NCBI RefSeq assembly: GCF_025698545.1
Contig: NC_068572.1
Location: forward strand, 3,906,001 to 3,970,000
DNA length: 64,000 nucleotides
Direction of reading: 5' to 3'
Origin: Gossypium raimondii
Taxonomy: Eukaryota; Streptophyta; Magnoliopsida; Malvales; Malvaceae
The position numbers and the translations under genes are program-made. The notes beneath the pieces were generated by a model. It had not been told where the DNA came from. It saw only the letters and a program-made list of their open reading frames with translations, and did no database searches. Positions within the stretch are counted from its first letter, which is position 1. Each line of letters starts with the position of its first letter. This document shows, in pieces, positions 25,248 to 37,058 of this stretch.

Positions 25248-28039
25248 TGTAACATCTCGTTTTCCAGTGGTTTCAGGACCACAATTCTAGTGTGTGAGTT
25301 CATAAATGTTAATTATTTCATATTTATTAGCTCATTACTATCATATTAAAATTTGGTCCAAGAATTTTGACGTTTCGCTAGTTAATTAAAGAAAAAGGAC
25401 TAAATCATAAAAATTATAAAAGTCAGTCTCTATGAGTTTAAAAGTGAAAATGAAATATAAAATCATATTTAAATGGACTAATATGTAAATTTAGCCATTC
25501 TTGATGTTAGTGGCCGATTTTAGATTTGATTTATTAAGTTTTATGATTAAAGTGTTATAATAATAAAACAAAAAGAAAAACAAAGGTCACTTTCATCATC
25601 TTTGTTCTTTCAACTGAAACTCCCTGGTTGAAACCTTGGAAAAATCGGCCAAGCTTCATTTCTTATGCATGGTATGTTTTTCTAGCTCGTTTCTCGTAAA
25701 TTTTATGTTTTTAATATCGTTGTAGCTTAATCTAACTAGCCCATGGACTATTTTGTGAAACTGTTAAAGTTTTAAAAACTTTTGATTAATATTATTGAAG
25801 CTTTTTAGTTGTTAATGGTTTAGTTTGATGCTTGATGATGAATTTGGATTATTTTGTAAAGTGATTTTGAGTAGATTTAAGTTTAGGTACTAAAATGATA
25901 AAATATTGAATTTTGCTTGGTTTTCTTGTAAAATTGTAGAATTAGAGGGCTGTATATGGATGATTAAAATTCAAAAATATGGGTTAGGGATTAATTGTGA
26001 AAATAGACTTGTTTCGACTTTAGGGACTAAATTGAATAAAATACAAAAGTTTAGGGCAATTGTGAAAATGTCAATAAGAAGTCATATGCATCAAATGAAT
26101 TGTTATGAAGTATTTTGGACTAATAATTGAAATAAAAATATTGTATAGATCAAGAACCAGAGAAAATTGTGGAAAAGAGAAAATTACTAACTAGTCCCTA
26201 ATATTACTATTTCTACAGTTTTGCCCTAGTAAGCTCATACGATTTAGTTTGTATAATTTGAAATGCTATATTGATTGTGAGTTGTGGTTCATTGAATATA
26301 TATGTATAATTAAATTGTTATAAATTTATACAAGGTGAGAAAATAATTGAATTGTAAAGTGTTAATACGATGATATGTATCGAGCCCGGATGAACATAGG
26401 ATAGGATACAATTGACATGTCAATAAGTTATTTTGCATGCTATACAAGATTGACTTGTGATGAAATGATGATTCATGACTTGTTATTATACACTAAATAT
26501 ACCAGAGTCTAGCATTTGTTATGGATTGCTGAGTTATATTTACAGTAATCTTGACGTGTTTCTTGGGACGAATGTAAAGCCTACAAGCTTGGAACTTGGT
26601 GCCCAGGTGTGTTTCTGGAAGGATGTTAGCCTACGGGCTAGGCACTTGGTGCTCAGGCGTGTTCTTGGTTGGATTGGCTTAGTAGAGCATTCTGACGTGT
26701 CTTGAGTGGATAACCACGTATCCGTATCTGTTTATATCGTTCATCAATGACATGATGATTATATGCACTTGATATTTCTTGTAATGATAGATAATGATTT
26801 TGTTAATTATTAAATTATGTTTTCAAGGTAAGTTATATCGTTTCAACCTATGAACTTACTACGCTTTTTGAAGCTTACTTGTGTCGTTTTTCCTATTTTC
26901 TTGTAGATATCGTTTTGTAGAATTAGGCAATCGGATCAAGTTGAAGATCATACTATCCAACTATCTCTTGGTAGACTTTGAGAATGTTTATTTTGGGATA
27001 TGTGGCATGCAATAGGAGTATCTTGTATTTGTTTATAAGTGGTATATTTTGTGTTTGTATATAAGTTGAATGTTTATGGCAAATTATGTGGTGGATCATG
27101 TTTGGTTTAGAGATTTGAATGTGATATTTGCTTGAATGAATTAAATGTGATAGGTAATGTTTGAATAGGTAATACTTTGGTTGGAGTTGTTTTTAATTCT
27201 ATGAATTGGTATATGTGTATGGTTTTCTGTTGATAGCTAATATGTAGTGCATATACTTTGGCAATGAATGTTATTTGGTGATTTAATTGTGGTATATTGT
27301 CACCTTATATGGTCTTATTTAATTAAGTTTGAACTTGGTAGAAATTGAAGTTGAATGCTAGACTTGAATGTTGTTTGTGATGGTGCCTTATGGCATATTG
27401 GTTAGAATTAAGTAAATGACATGTTTTGGTATGTTTTTAGTGTGATTTGAACAAGTTGAATGATTGATTAATAGTATACTTGTAGCCTAAGTAAGTATAA
27501 ATGGTATAACTTGCATTTGAAGGTACATTTCAGTTCACACGGTCTGTCACACGGCTTGACACATGGTCGTGTGTTTCACATGGGCATGTGGCACGGCTGT
27601 ATGCTATATTTAATTTAGGTGTCAATTGGATCACACGTCCATTGTCTGTTACACGATTTGGAGACACGGTCGTATGCCTCCACCTATACGGTCTTAGGCC
27701 TTACACACGGTTGAACAACACGACTATGTCACATATCACGATACGTCATTCACCTGCCACACAGCCTGATAACATGGTTGTCTGACCCCTATTTTCTATT
27801 TTCACCTTACTTTTTTGTTTTGTTTCAAATTAGTCCTTACTTGTTTCTAAACTAATTTTAAAGTCTTGTAGGTTTGATTTAAGCCCCATTTTTGTAAGAA
27901 TGCTATGATTATTGAATTATTGTCTATAAAGGTTTGTTTTAAGTAAATATTGAATTAAAAATTCATATTCTTGACTGGTTAATTATCATAACATCTCATA
28001 ACCCTAATCTGGTGACGGAGACAAGCGAGAGGTGTTACA
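25248..28039 (+). mobile_element. Solo LTR, 2792 bp, with perfect 5-bp target duplication
   Basis: The termini are TGTAACATCTCG and GAGAGGTGTTACA (TG..CA). Direct flanks are TCTCA at 25243-25247 and at 28040-28044. No internal domain, primer site or gag/pol is present between, so this is one LTR left by recombination. Near 27530-27780 it contains several ACACGG/CGTGTG motifs. Small open frames inside are not convincing genes. Confidence 0.88.
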
Positions 28040-28399
28040 TCTCAACCTTGCTTAAAACAAATCACAAAGAAACATTAGCATCAGAAGGTCTCCCTTGCTT
28101 GTCTTTTAACAGTAACAAATTGGAATTTGTAATAGTTAATTTTGACACCCTTCCACTGAGCATGGATTTGTTCTAATTGCTTCATAAATCCACAAGTAAA
28201 CAGATTAATTTAAACCTAAATCTTAATCCAATTAATGAAAGCATCCGAACAAAAAATAATCTAAACTTTTTGAAAAGAAATTACAAGTAAAAATTGTAAA
28301 CTTTCAAATAATTGTCATAAAAAATAACTATTACAAATCATGATCAGGAGTGTGACTTAAACTAAAATAAGATTTGGAATAAAAATTTACATATAAGAC

Positions 28400-30423
28400 T
28401 ATAACACCCCTTACTTGGAATGAACCGATACGTTTTGAGCAAGACATATCACATTTGGGCACTGAAGCTAATTTAACTCAAGCATCAATATCCAGACTTC
28501 TCTTTAACATAATATATACTCATTTAAAGATATTTAAGTCATTTTTAAGCTTACTTTAAAGTTTTGTTATAATCTGGGGTTATTCGGGGCTTAATCGGGG
28601 CAAAACAGGGTAAACATGGCCAATGTCGCGACACTGGAAAATGGGTGTCGCGACATTGGGCTTTAGATGTCATGACACCTAAAATAGAATGCTCCAATGA
28701 CTCCAATGTCACGACACTGAAGGTTGGGTTTTGCAATATTGATCGGATGTTGCAACACTGGGCTTTGGATGTCGCAACATCGGAAACAAATTACTTGGAA
28801 CATGTTTAAACAATCTAAAAACAAGTTCAAACTACCATCAACCTTCCTATAACACATCTAAACACTTTAGGAACTCAAAATATACTAGATTATCATTCAA
28901 AAACTTCACCTAACACATAAATATACTCATCTAAAGAAGTCAAATTCCTAAACACAAAATAATAATTAACATCTATGGTATAGTTTTAGAACCACATGAG
29001 AATTTACAACAAAAGTTTATATGATTATAACCCTAAGTACATGCCAATATTTAAGTTTCATACTCTTCACTCCTTGCTTGATGATGAGATGAGGATGAGG
29101 AGAGCCACTTCAAACTCCACCTTCAAAACGATATTTACCTACATGTTTTGAAACAAAGCGTTAAGCTTATGAAAGCTTAGTAAGTACTAAAGAATTCAAA
29201 CCTTGCCATTGAGTTTAATTAACAATTTTAATAAATAAATAAACATGTTAACATGATGACAATAATTAGTCTTAGTTAAAGAATAGCGACAAAGTCATTC
29301 TTCATTTTTTCATTTGCCATACTTTTATCACAAGTGAACAAGAAGGATAAACAAAATAAAATCACAAATACATTAGCAAATAAGTACTAAATCAGGAGCG
29401 CCAAAGTCGCTAATGACATGCCATCTATATCCCAAAACTTTAAAACTTGTCTACAAAGGGCTTTATGATTATTGTAAAATCATTATTCATCACAAGTACA
29501 ATCAAATTTCATATTTTCAAAATCACACATAACTTTTCAACATTATATAATTTAGTCCTTTTCTTTTCACAATTATATAACATTCACAATATTCACATTC
29601 ACTTACCATCTCCTTGGGTAGTTCACATATTTATTAAGTTAATAATACTAAATTGAATGAAAATAACATGTTCATTAATTTTATTCTTTCCAAAAATCTA
29701 ATTAGGTAAGGAAAATTCTAAAGTGCTTACAAATTTTGCTAAATTAGACTTCCTTCAAGTTTTGTTTACTTGTTTCCCCTTGTCACACCCCTTCCATCTT
29801 CTTCCTTTTCTTTCTTTTAAAACCTTAGTTCATCACATTATCTAGATTTTGTCTCTCCTCAAGTATGAATGGTTCACTTCTATTCAAAAATTTAAGCTTA
29901 CTAGGTTGTGGGTACCTTGATTTAGTTAAGGTTTTCAATGGGAATTTGATAATTTTTAGCTTGAAATGGCCTTAATGGTGATGGAGGATGAAATTGAAGA
30001 GAAAATAAAACTTTCTCATCTTTTACTTAAAATATCACCAACATTTTAATAAAAATAATTTAATTTAATATTATAATAATAGTATGATGAATAAATAAAA
30101 TATTATTATAACTAAAAAAATCCATCTATCATCATTATCCATTGGATCTTAGTGAAATTGCTCTTCATGTCATCACATATTTTACCAATAATTTAATTTA
30201 ATCCTTTTTGCTTTTAATTTCTCACTTTAACCCCAACACTTTGTAAAACCTTACAATTTAGTCTATATCTCAATGTAATATCTCCTACTACATCAGTCTT
30301 TTAAATTTTCTCCAACCTCTACTTCCTTCTTCACTAACACTTATAAATTTTCTTTTATTTGTTTAGAATAATTTCGACTTAAAATTATATTGTTATGATC
30401 AAGGGGTTTTCGAGGATGTTACA
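28400..30423 (-). mobile_element. Second solo LTR, 2024 bp, with perfect 5-bp target duplication
   Basis: On the minus strand it starts at 30423 with TGTAACATCCTCG and ends at 28400 with GTAAGGGGTGTTATA, where TTACA is expected, a single C-to-T change. Flanks are AAGAC at 28395-28399 and 30424-30428. Positions 28620-28790 hold several variants of TGTCGCGACA, a palindromic motif. No internal retroelement coding sequence is present. Confidence 0.85.
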
Positions 30424-30884
30424 AAGACTTTAAGTCCGGTAACTCCTGTGACCTCAATACTATTATTAAACCAACAACTCATTGAAATCTATTATTTTTT
30501 AAAACTTAAAATAATTTATAAAATAGAATGAAATAAAATCCAAAATCCCATAACTATACCTACTACCAAATTAACCCGTTTAGCAAGTGGTGTTCTAATA
30601 ATTGGGAATGGTTGTAGGAAACATGGATATGGCAATGGCAGGCTCACAATGCTTTCACATGCATTGACACCATATGCGAATGAATTATTATGTATAGATA
30701 TTTCATTTAATTTGTATAAATTCGTATATTATAAATTTAAATATTTAAATATTATTTTAAAGGATTTAAAGTTAAAGTTGATGCGATGGTTAATTTGCAA
30801 ATATTTATTTTATTGAATTTATTTTACTTTTGTCAATAATATATTCGATTTTAATAAATATTGTTTGAATTTATTTTATTTTTT

Positions 30885-31215
30885 ATGGAATAAATCTCAA
30901 AATTATACATTAATTTTGGTCAAATGAGTAATCTTATGCATGAACTTTGATTTTGTGTAATTTTGTAAATGAAATTTTCATTTTGATTCAATTTTCACGA
31001 ATCACTAACACAATTGTCAATATTAATTATAAAACCATTTTATGGTTACATGTTGCATACACAAATAATTATATTTATCTAATATATAAATAAATTGATG
31101 TATTTATTTAAATGTATGTGATTGAATCAAAATAAAAATTTTATGTATACATCCGAACCACGACCAAATATCCATGCGCATGATTGCAACAAAGTTCATG
31201 TGTAGTTTTAAAATT
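30885..31215 (+). repeat. Dispersed AT-rich repeat, copy 2
   Basis: It contains blocks of the form GGAATAAATCTCAAAATTAT, CATGAACTTTGATTTTGTGT and AATTATATTTATCTAATATA, also found at 19636 and 50212. The surrounding 30430-31706 shows no gene. Confidence 0.45.
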
Positions 31216-31706
31216 TAACTTTTTTTATAGATAATGAATGACATGTGTCTTTTGAAATACATTTACAATTTTATTTTCTTAATCCTTTTTATAGGTCAAA
31301 TATCCGACGGCCCTCGGCCTTTTGTCCACACAAATCCTCTTATTTTGTTATTGTATTTATTTCTTCAACAAGTGACGAAATTTGGGTCACACAATCTCTA
31401 ACACTAACAATAATGCTGGTGTCAATCGTCAATAAATCAATATTCTAACCTCTAAATGATTTTTTGAAAGTATATTTTTCTTGATACTAACTTAAGCATT
31501 TAAAAGCATTCTGAACACAAACTTCACCAAGCATCTGAGTATATTTCATCTTCTACATGATATTCTAACTCAATCCAACACCAAAAAATAATATATACCA
31601 TTGAGTCACAACTCATTAAATACCAAACTGATTTATTTTCAAATATATTCTAATAATTTTATCTGTAAATAATTAAATAATAAAAATATAGCACTTAATA
31701 TTAATA

Positions 31707-31746
31707 TTTATTGTCGATTGAGTCTTAGTTTGATTGACATTAGTAT
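31707..31746 (+). repeat. Left half of a tRNA-like SINE (box A side)
   Basis: GATTGAGTCTTAGTTTGATT followed by GACATTAGTATT matches the first half of the SINE pattern seen at 19330. It is cut at 31746 by the CACTA end. The missing box B half is found at 58587, with ATT repeated at the cut. Confidence 0.55.
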
Positions 31747-31765
31747 TCACTGCACCAAAATAGGC

Positions 31766-32335
31766 TTTTAGCGGCGCTTTTAGTGGCGTTTGGATAAAAA
31801 AACGCCGCTAAAAATCGAGCATTAGCAGCGCTTTACAAAAAACACCGCTAAAGATCTAGCATTAGCGGCACTTTAAAGCGCCGCTAAAAATGAGAATTAG
31901 CGGCATTTTTTGAGAAAATGCCGCAAAAACCTAAGACCAACGACATCATTTTTTGACCTTTCGGGGCTTTAACGGCATTTTTGGAGAAGCGCCGCTAATG
32001 CTCCGGGCTTTAACGGCGTTTTTTGAGAAGCGCCGCTAATGCTCCGGGCTTGAGTGGCGTTTTTTGAGAAGAGCCGCTAATGCTCCGGGCTTTAGCGGTG
32101 TTTTTAGAGAAAAGCCGCTAATGCTCCGGGCTTTAGCGGTGTTTTTAGAGAAGTGCCGCTAATGCTCAGGGCTTTAGCGGCGTTTTTGGAGAAGCGCCGC
32201 TAATGCTTAGGGCTTTAGCGGCGTTTTTGGAGAAGCGCCGCTAATGCACAAGGCTTTAGCAGCGTTTTTAGAGAAGCGCCGCTAATGCTCAGGGCTTTAG
32301 CGGCGTTTTTAAAAAAGCACCGCAAAAACATTTTA
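31766..32335. repeat. Left subterminal hairpin array of element P
   Basis: About ten units with a period near 41-60 bp, each of the form TTTAGCGGCGTTTTTGG..AGCGCCGCTAATGCTCAGG, so each unit can fold as a short hairpin. Such arrays are expected transposase-binding sites in CACTA elements. Confidence 0.85.
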
Positions 32336-32619
32336 TCTGTCTAATTACTATTTAAATTGTTTATTTATATTAATTAAAATTCAATTTATTTTTAATTGGA
32401 TATTTTTTAAAAATGGATAAATTTCAAATAATGACACGTATAAATAAATTGAAATAAAAACATAGAAAAATATTTGTTAAAAATGGAAAATTAAAATATT
32501 ATTATTTAAAATAATTTTAAAATTTTTGGGTACATGACTGATTGATTTTTAATTTATGTATTAAATAATTTCATATATAATTGTAAAAGATACGATAGTA
32601 TTAATTTTAAAATATTTAA

Positions 32620-33245
32620 TTAATTATCATTATAGTTTAGGGTTTAATATATATGATTTAGGGTATATGGTTAATTTAGGATTTAAGGCCGGTTTAGGAG
32701 TTACAATTTTAAGGTTTATAGATTATGGAATTAGGGATTATGGATTAGGGGTTCTAGTTTAAGGGTTGTGATTTAGGGGTTAGGGTTAGAGATTAAGAGT
32801 TAGAGATTTAGGGTTTATAAATTTAGTGTTAGGTTAGGATTTAGGGTTTAGATTAATTAGTGTGCTTTAATTTATATTACATAAGGTTTAGGGGTTAGGG
32901 GTAGGGATTTGAGTTAGGGTTCAGAGTTCAGATTAATTAGTATTTTTTAATTTATATATTAAATAAGGTTTAGGGGTCAGTAGTTAGGGGTTAGGGGTTT
33001 GTGGTTAGGGGTTAGAGCTTAGAGCTTAGAGCTTAGAGGTTAAGAATTAGTGATTTAAGGTTTAGGGATTCGGGGCTGGGTTAAGGTTTTGTTTAGATTA
33101 ATTAGTATTTTTTAATTTATATATTAATTAAGTTCTTATATAATTGTAAAAGAGGGGTTAGGGGTTTTAGGGTTATGTTTATGATTTAGGGCTTAAGAGA
33201 TAGGGGTTAAGGATTTAGGGTTTAGATTAATCGGTGTTTTTTAAT
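32620..33245 (+). repeat. Degenerate telomere-like TTTAGGG-rich block
   Basis: Many TTTAGGG, TTAGGGG and GGTTTAG words in one orientation, interspersed with repeats of AATTAGTATTTTTTAATTTA. A shorter version occurs at the equivalent place in element Q (53328-53445). Confidence 0.6.
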
Positions 33246-33878
33246 TTATATATTAAATAATTTCTTATATAATTGTAAAAAGATAATATTTATTTTAATA
33301 TATTAAAATTATGATTATAGTTTAAATTATTTAAGAGATAATAGATCAATTATATATATTAAATAGTTTAGGATTTAAGGTGTACTTTAGATTTGTTAAA
33401 TGATGAAATTTTATACAATTAATTAATGTTTTATATTGAAAATATTTAATCTAAATTTAGATTAAATGGTTTAAACCATTTGATATATTTAAATATTAGA
33501 TTTAAAAATTGATAAATAAATAAATTCATGTAATGATTGATCATATGGATAAGTAAGTATCTATTTTGGATAGGACCAATTTATAACAAATAAAATGAAA
33601 TACAAAAACTAAAATCATTCCATATTGAACATGCAGCAAAATAGCTATATTTTAGTTAGCAAAATAAAAGATTTTTAGTAGAGCAAAACAACGTCGTTTT
33701 GTTCAAAATAAAATAATTTTTCATGACATTTTTATGGTAAATGCCGCAAAAAATAAGCAATAGCGGCGATTTTATAAAAAAAACATTTTACTTTTAGAAA
33801 TCGCGTCATTTTACAAAAAAAACTTCCCCTATGAAATCCTTAATCTTCCCAGGGCTGACAATGTTTTGAACTTCTTTT

Positions 33879-34050
33879 GATACCCGTTCCCTTTCCATTC
33901 ACGAAGTCCTTTCTCCTATTACCCTTTACCCTCTCCCTCTGACCCTATCAAAGGAACCCAGCTTTCCATCTCGCTACCAGACGACGATGTTTTAAACTCT
34001 TTTTTCATCGTTTTCTCTACTTCCCCTTCTTCTTCTGCTCTCCAATGGCT
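33879..34050 (+). pseudogene. Captured fragment resembling leukotriene A4 hydrolase N-terminus
   Basis: Frame 1 from 33879 reads DTRSLSIHEVLSPITLYPLP and a neighbouring frame continues DPIKGTQLSISL and then FIVFSTSPSSSSALQWL. Together these resemble, from memory, the N-terminal domain of plant leukotriene A4 hydrolase/M1 aminopeptidase. The frame shift between the parts makes it a pseudogene fragment. It lies inside CACTA element P and is read as captured host sequence. Confidence 0.5.
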
Positions 34051-35760
34051 AACTAACAAATACGAGTCCCCACCCATTCCACCAAACATGTTTATCTTGT
34101 CTTTCAGAACAAAAGAAACAACACCACCAGCCTAAGCCTAAACAGATCCGAGCTTTCTATTTTGGCTAAACCAAGACTATATCTTGTTCTATACTGTTGG
34201 TGGGTCTGTTTGTTTCCAAAGATAACTTCACTGCATTTTCTTTGCTTTTTCCCAATGGATGTTTTCTAGCTTCTTTCTTTTGGAGATTAGTTAGCTTCTT
34301 TTCTAGGTTTTTATTTCTATTTGGGGTTCTTTTCTTTTGTCGTTCTTTTCTGGGTTTAAATTTGAAACTTAGATTGCTTTTCTGGATCTGCTACTTCTTT
34401 TATTTCTTATTCCATTCTTCAGGCATATATGTTTGATTATGTGTTAAGGCATGATACATTGAGACCTGATATATGTATATGTATGTATTATTCACCTCAT
34501 TACCTTTGCAAGGATTAAAGATTGTTGAAATTGATATTGGAAACATAAATTCTCTAAGTGGGAATTTGCAGTCAAATAGGTAGAACGAACACCTGACCAA
34601 GGTATTAAAGAATGGTTTCTTACAAGTTATTAATAACCTGGAAAGACAGGTGATAAACTGTGTGGTTTAGGACAACTTTATGCATTTATATATATTAATA
34701 GGAATTCATTATATCCACATAAAATTGTTAGCTTTGTCTACATTATTCTTCTTTTAAACTATTTTTATTTTAAATGTTAATATTTTTTTTGAGTTTTAAT
34801 TTGTACTATTTTAATCAAATAAATATAATTTTGAATGTAAAAAAATTAAAGAAAATAAAAATCACCATCGTTATTATTCTAATATTTTTAAAATAAAATC
34901 ATGGTACAAAAGAGAAAAGATCAGCTGTTCTCAAGTTAATAATTTATATTATGTCTATTACTTTTGGTTCTTCGATTGTCGTTCTCTATAGACCGTAGAG
35001 GAAATGTAATTTATTTTCTTGGTTACATGTCACAATGTTTTATAAATTGGATATAAGTGACTATTTAATCTTTGCATTTTAAGGAGGAACTTATCTGTTA
35101 TTTATTTTAGAATTGTAACATTGAATTCCTCACTTGTATTAGATTTGATGAACTGGAGACAGCATTGATGGAGATGGTTAAGCTAGGGTAAACTGGAATA
35201 TGTTATTCAATTTGCCAAAATTTACAGTCAATTGCCGACTTGTTTTTAGAGATAATTATAAAACTATGTAATTCCTATCATGCAAATCATTTTGCTTGCT
35301 TTTACCTGGCACCTTAGGCTTCTTCATGAAATTTGCATTACCAGAACTTGCTAAAAAACCCGTGTTTCTGGTTTTCATGAATCATGAATTGGAAGTTGCT
35401 AGTTTTCTTAGCAGTTTGAAGATTATTTTCTTCTATCCATATGAATGTCTTTATGATAATGATGCTTGTAGATTTGCGGAACAAAATGCAGCTGCACAGA
35501 GATATTCTGTTGAAGTTTTGTGTGATTGATCGGATGTGTATGCTGGCTTTCATCAACTACTTTCGAAGGCCTTACTAGGAATTGAAATGGTGTGCAAAGA
35601 GATTGCTTCTTTTGATCTGATTTTTCGATATAAATACTGGACAAAGTATGGATATTTTACTGCTGTTAGTAAAATGGGATTCTCTTCTTAGGATCTTAGT
35701 TTCTTCAGTTGTATTAGACTCAACAATGGCTTGCATTGCATTGGTGTTGATTTTACCTAA
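34051..35760 (+). other. Remaining cargo of element P, origin not recognised
   Basis: Compositionally this is gene-like: pyrimidine-rich stretches, a possible exon at 35140-35185 (FDELETALMEMVKLG), another at 35330-35400 (FALPELAKKPVFLVFMNH) and another at 35470-35600 (RFAEQNAAAQRYSVEV). I do not recognise the source proteins. No long uninterrupted frame exists. Confidence 0.35.
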
Positions 35761-36000
35761 ATTTCGAGGTTTACAATTTTTAATTTTTATTAATTATTTA
35801 CATTTTTTCATGTTTATTAATTTTTATTATTATTTAAGCTTCCTTTATTTGCCTTCTTTTATCATTTTCATACAAAATTTAATTTAAATAATATTTTTTA
35901 TTTATCCTTAAAAGTATATTTAAAAAATAAATTAAAATATAATATTTATCATAAAAATAAATATTATTTGATTAAAATAATTTTTTTGCATGATATGTTT

Positions 36001-36186
36001 TTAGGGGCGTTTTTGCGAGAAGCGTCGCTAAAGGTTTGTTCTATAGCGGTGTTTGTGAGGTCGTGGTCTATAGCGGCGTTTATTTCTAAAAGCACCGCAA
36101 AAGTTAGCGACGCGTTCAATACCGGCGTTTTTAGCGGCGCTTAAAGGCCTAAAAAAACGCCGCTAAAAGCCTGTTTTGGTGTAGTG
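36001..36186. repeat. Right subterminal hairpin array of element P
   Basis: Units such as GCGTTTTTGCGAGAAGCGTC and TAGCGGCGTTTATTTC..AGCACCGC, ending in AACGCCGCTAAAAGCCTG and the terminus GGTGTAGTG. Confidence 0.8.
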
Positions 36187-37058
36187 GTAATTTGTTTGAT
36201 TATTAAAGTTTCAATTTTGCTGGCTATGTATTGTTCGAATGTATCGAGTTAGGCTCAATTGCGAAACTGTCCATCCCATGTTTTTTTTCCCAATCCGTTA
36301 GTTTAAACAACAATCATATAGTTTTTTATTCATTAATTTCACATAAAATATATAAATTGGTCATCACCAATTCCCTTGAATAGGTCTTTTAAATTTCAAT
36401 ATCTCATACGAAATCATTCTGCTCACTAATCTCACACAATGTATACACAAATTATCATAATTTTAATAACACAACTCCACCAACTATCACAAAAGCTGAA
36501 CTCAAAATCTTTATAAATACAAAATTTTGTATTTTTTAATCCCTATGAAGCAAAGATCTAAAGGGAAATAATCAAACATTCAACTTAATTTCATTATTTA
36601 TTTATAGAACCTTATGTTTTTGCAATCCAACATTAAATCCAAAGGGGATCTTATAGGAGCTAGGAGACCTTCAACCCTAAAATTTTGAGAAATTATCATT
36701 AAGGCTTTTTATAATAACCTTAAATCCTAAGCAAAGGTTTGAAGATGAATAAGATGTTTTGCAAATAAAGCCATGAGTTTACTAATCTTCTATGCCTCCT
36801 CTATGTTTGTATTCCAAACTTGTGTTAAAAAATGAATACACCCCTCTTCCGTTTATTCTTTTCTTTCTTCTTTAGCAATTAATTTGTTTTGTATGGAAAT
36901 ATTTATTTATTTGGTCATATCTTTGGAAAACATTCTTGAATCATCTTGGCTGGATCTTTAGTGACAAATTATTTATAAATGACAATATAATATGGCTTTC
37001 TATTATAATTCAATTAGATTATATAAAATGTTTTCAATTCATTCTGCTACTCTTAACA
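36187..37058 (+). other. CRK-cluster intron/spacer homologue
   Basis: This matches the intron between the two ectodomain exons of CRK B (about 44495-45295), for example ATTAAAGTTT..AATTTTG.TGGCT and GAGTTAGGCTCAATTG. It therefore belongs to the CRK repeat unit, cut on its left by element P. No gene of its own. Confidence 0.65.

Larger units (their letters stand above)
31747..36186 (+). mobile_element. CACTA-type element P, non-autonomous, 4440 bp
   Basis: The left terminus is CACTGCACCAAAATAGGCTT (CACTG in place of CACTA) and the right terminus is AAGCCTGTTTTGGTGTAGTG. TIR-proximal arrays of GCGGCG/CGCCGC hairpins lie at both ends. The order is left array, telomere-like AGGGTTTA block, a second AGCGGCG block near 33760, cargo from about 33830 to 35760, and right array. 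No transposase was recognised, so it would depend on a helper. Element Q at 51844 has the same order with different cargo. Confidence 0.8.

Noticed and set aside
26475..26705. 76-residue open frame inside the solo LTR
   Set aside because: It lies wholly within the LTR at 25248-28039 and resembles no known protein; chance frame in repeat DNA.
28620..28790. Possible CRISPR-like or regulatory direct repeats (TGTCGCGACA)
   Set aside because: They lie inside a solo LTR of a plant genome, have irregular spacing and no unique spacers.
34197..34436. 79-residue Phe/Leu-rich open frame in element P
   Set aside because: Its composition reflects a T-rich, intron-like stretch. It has no domain, and the start codon lies in captured transposon cargo.
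31744..36189. Independent insertion of element P with its own 3-bp target duplication
   Set aside because: The flanks are ATT on the left and GTA on the right; no match, unlike the ATT/ATT pair of the outer ends.
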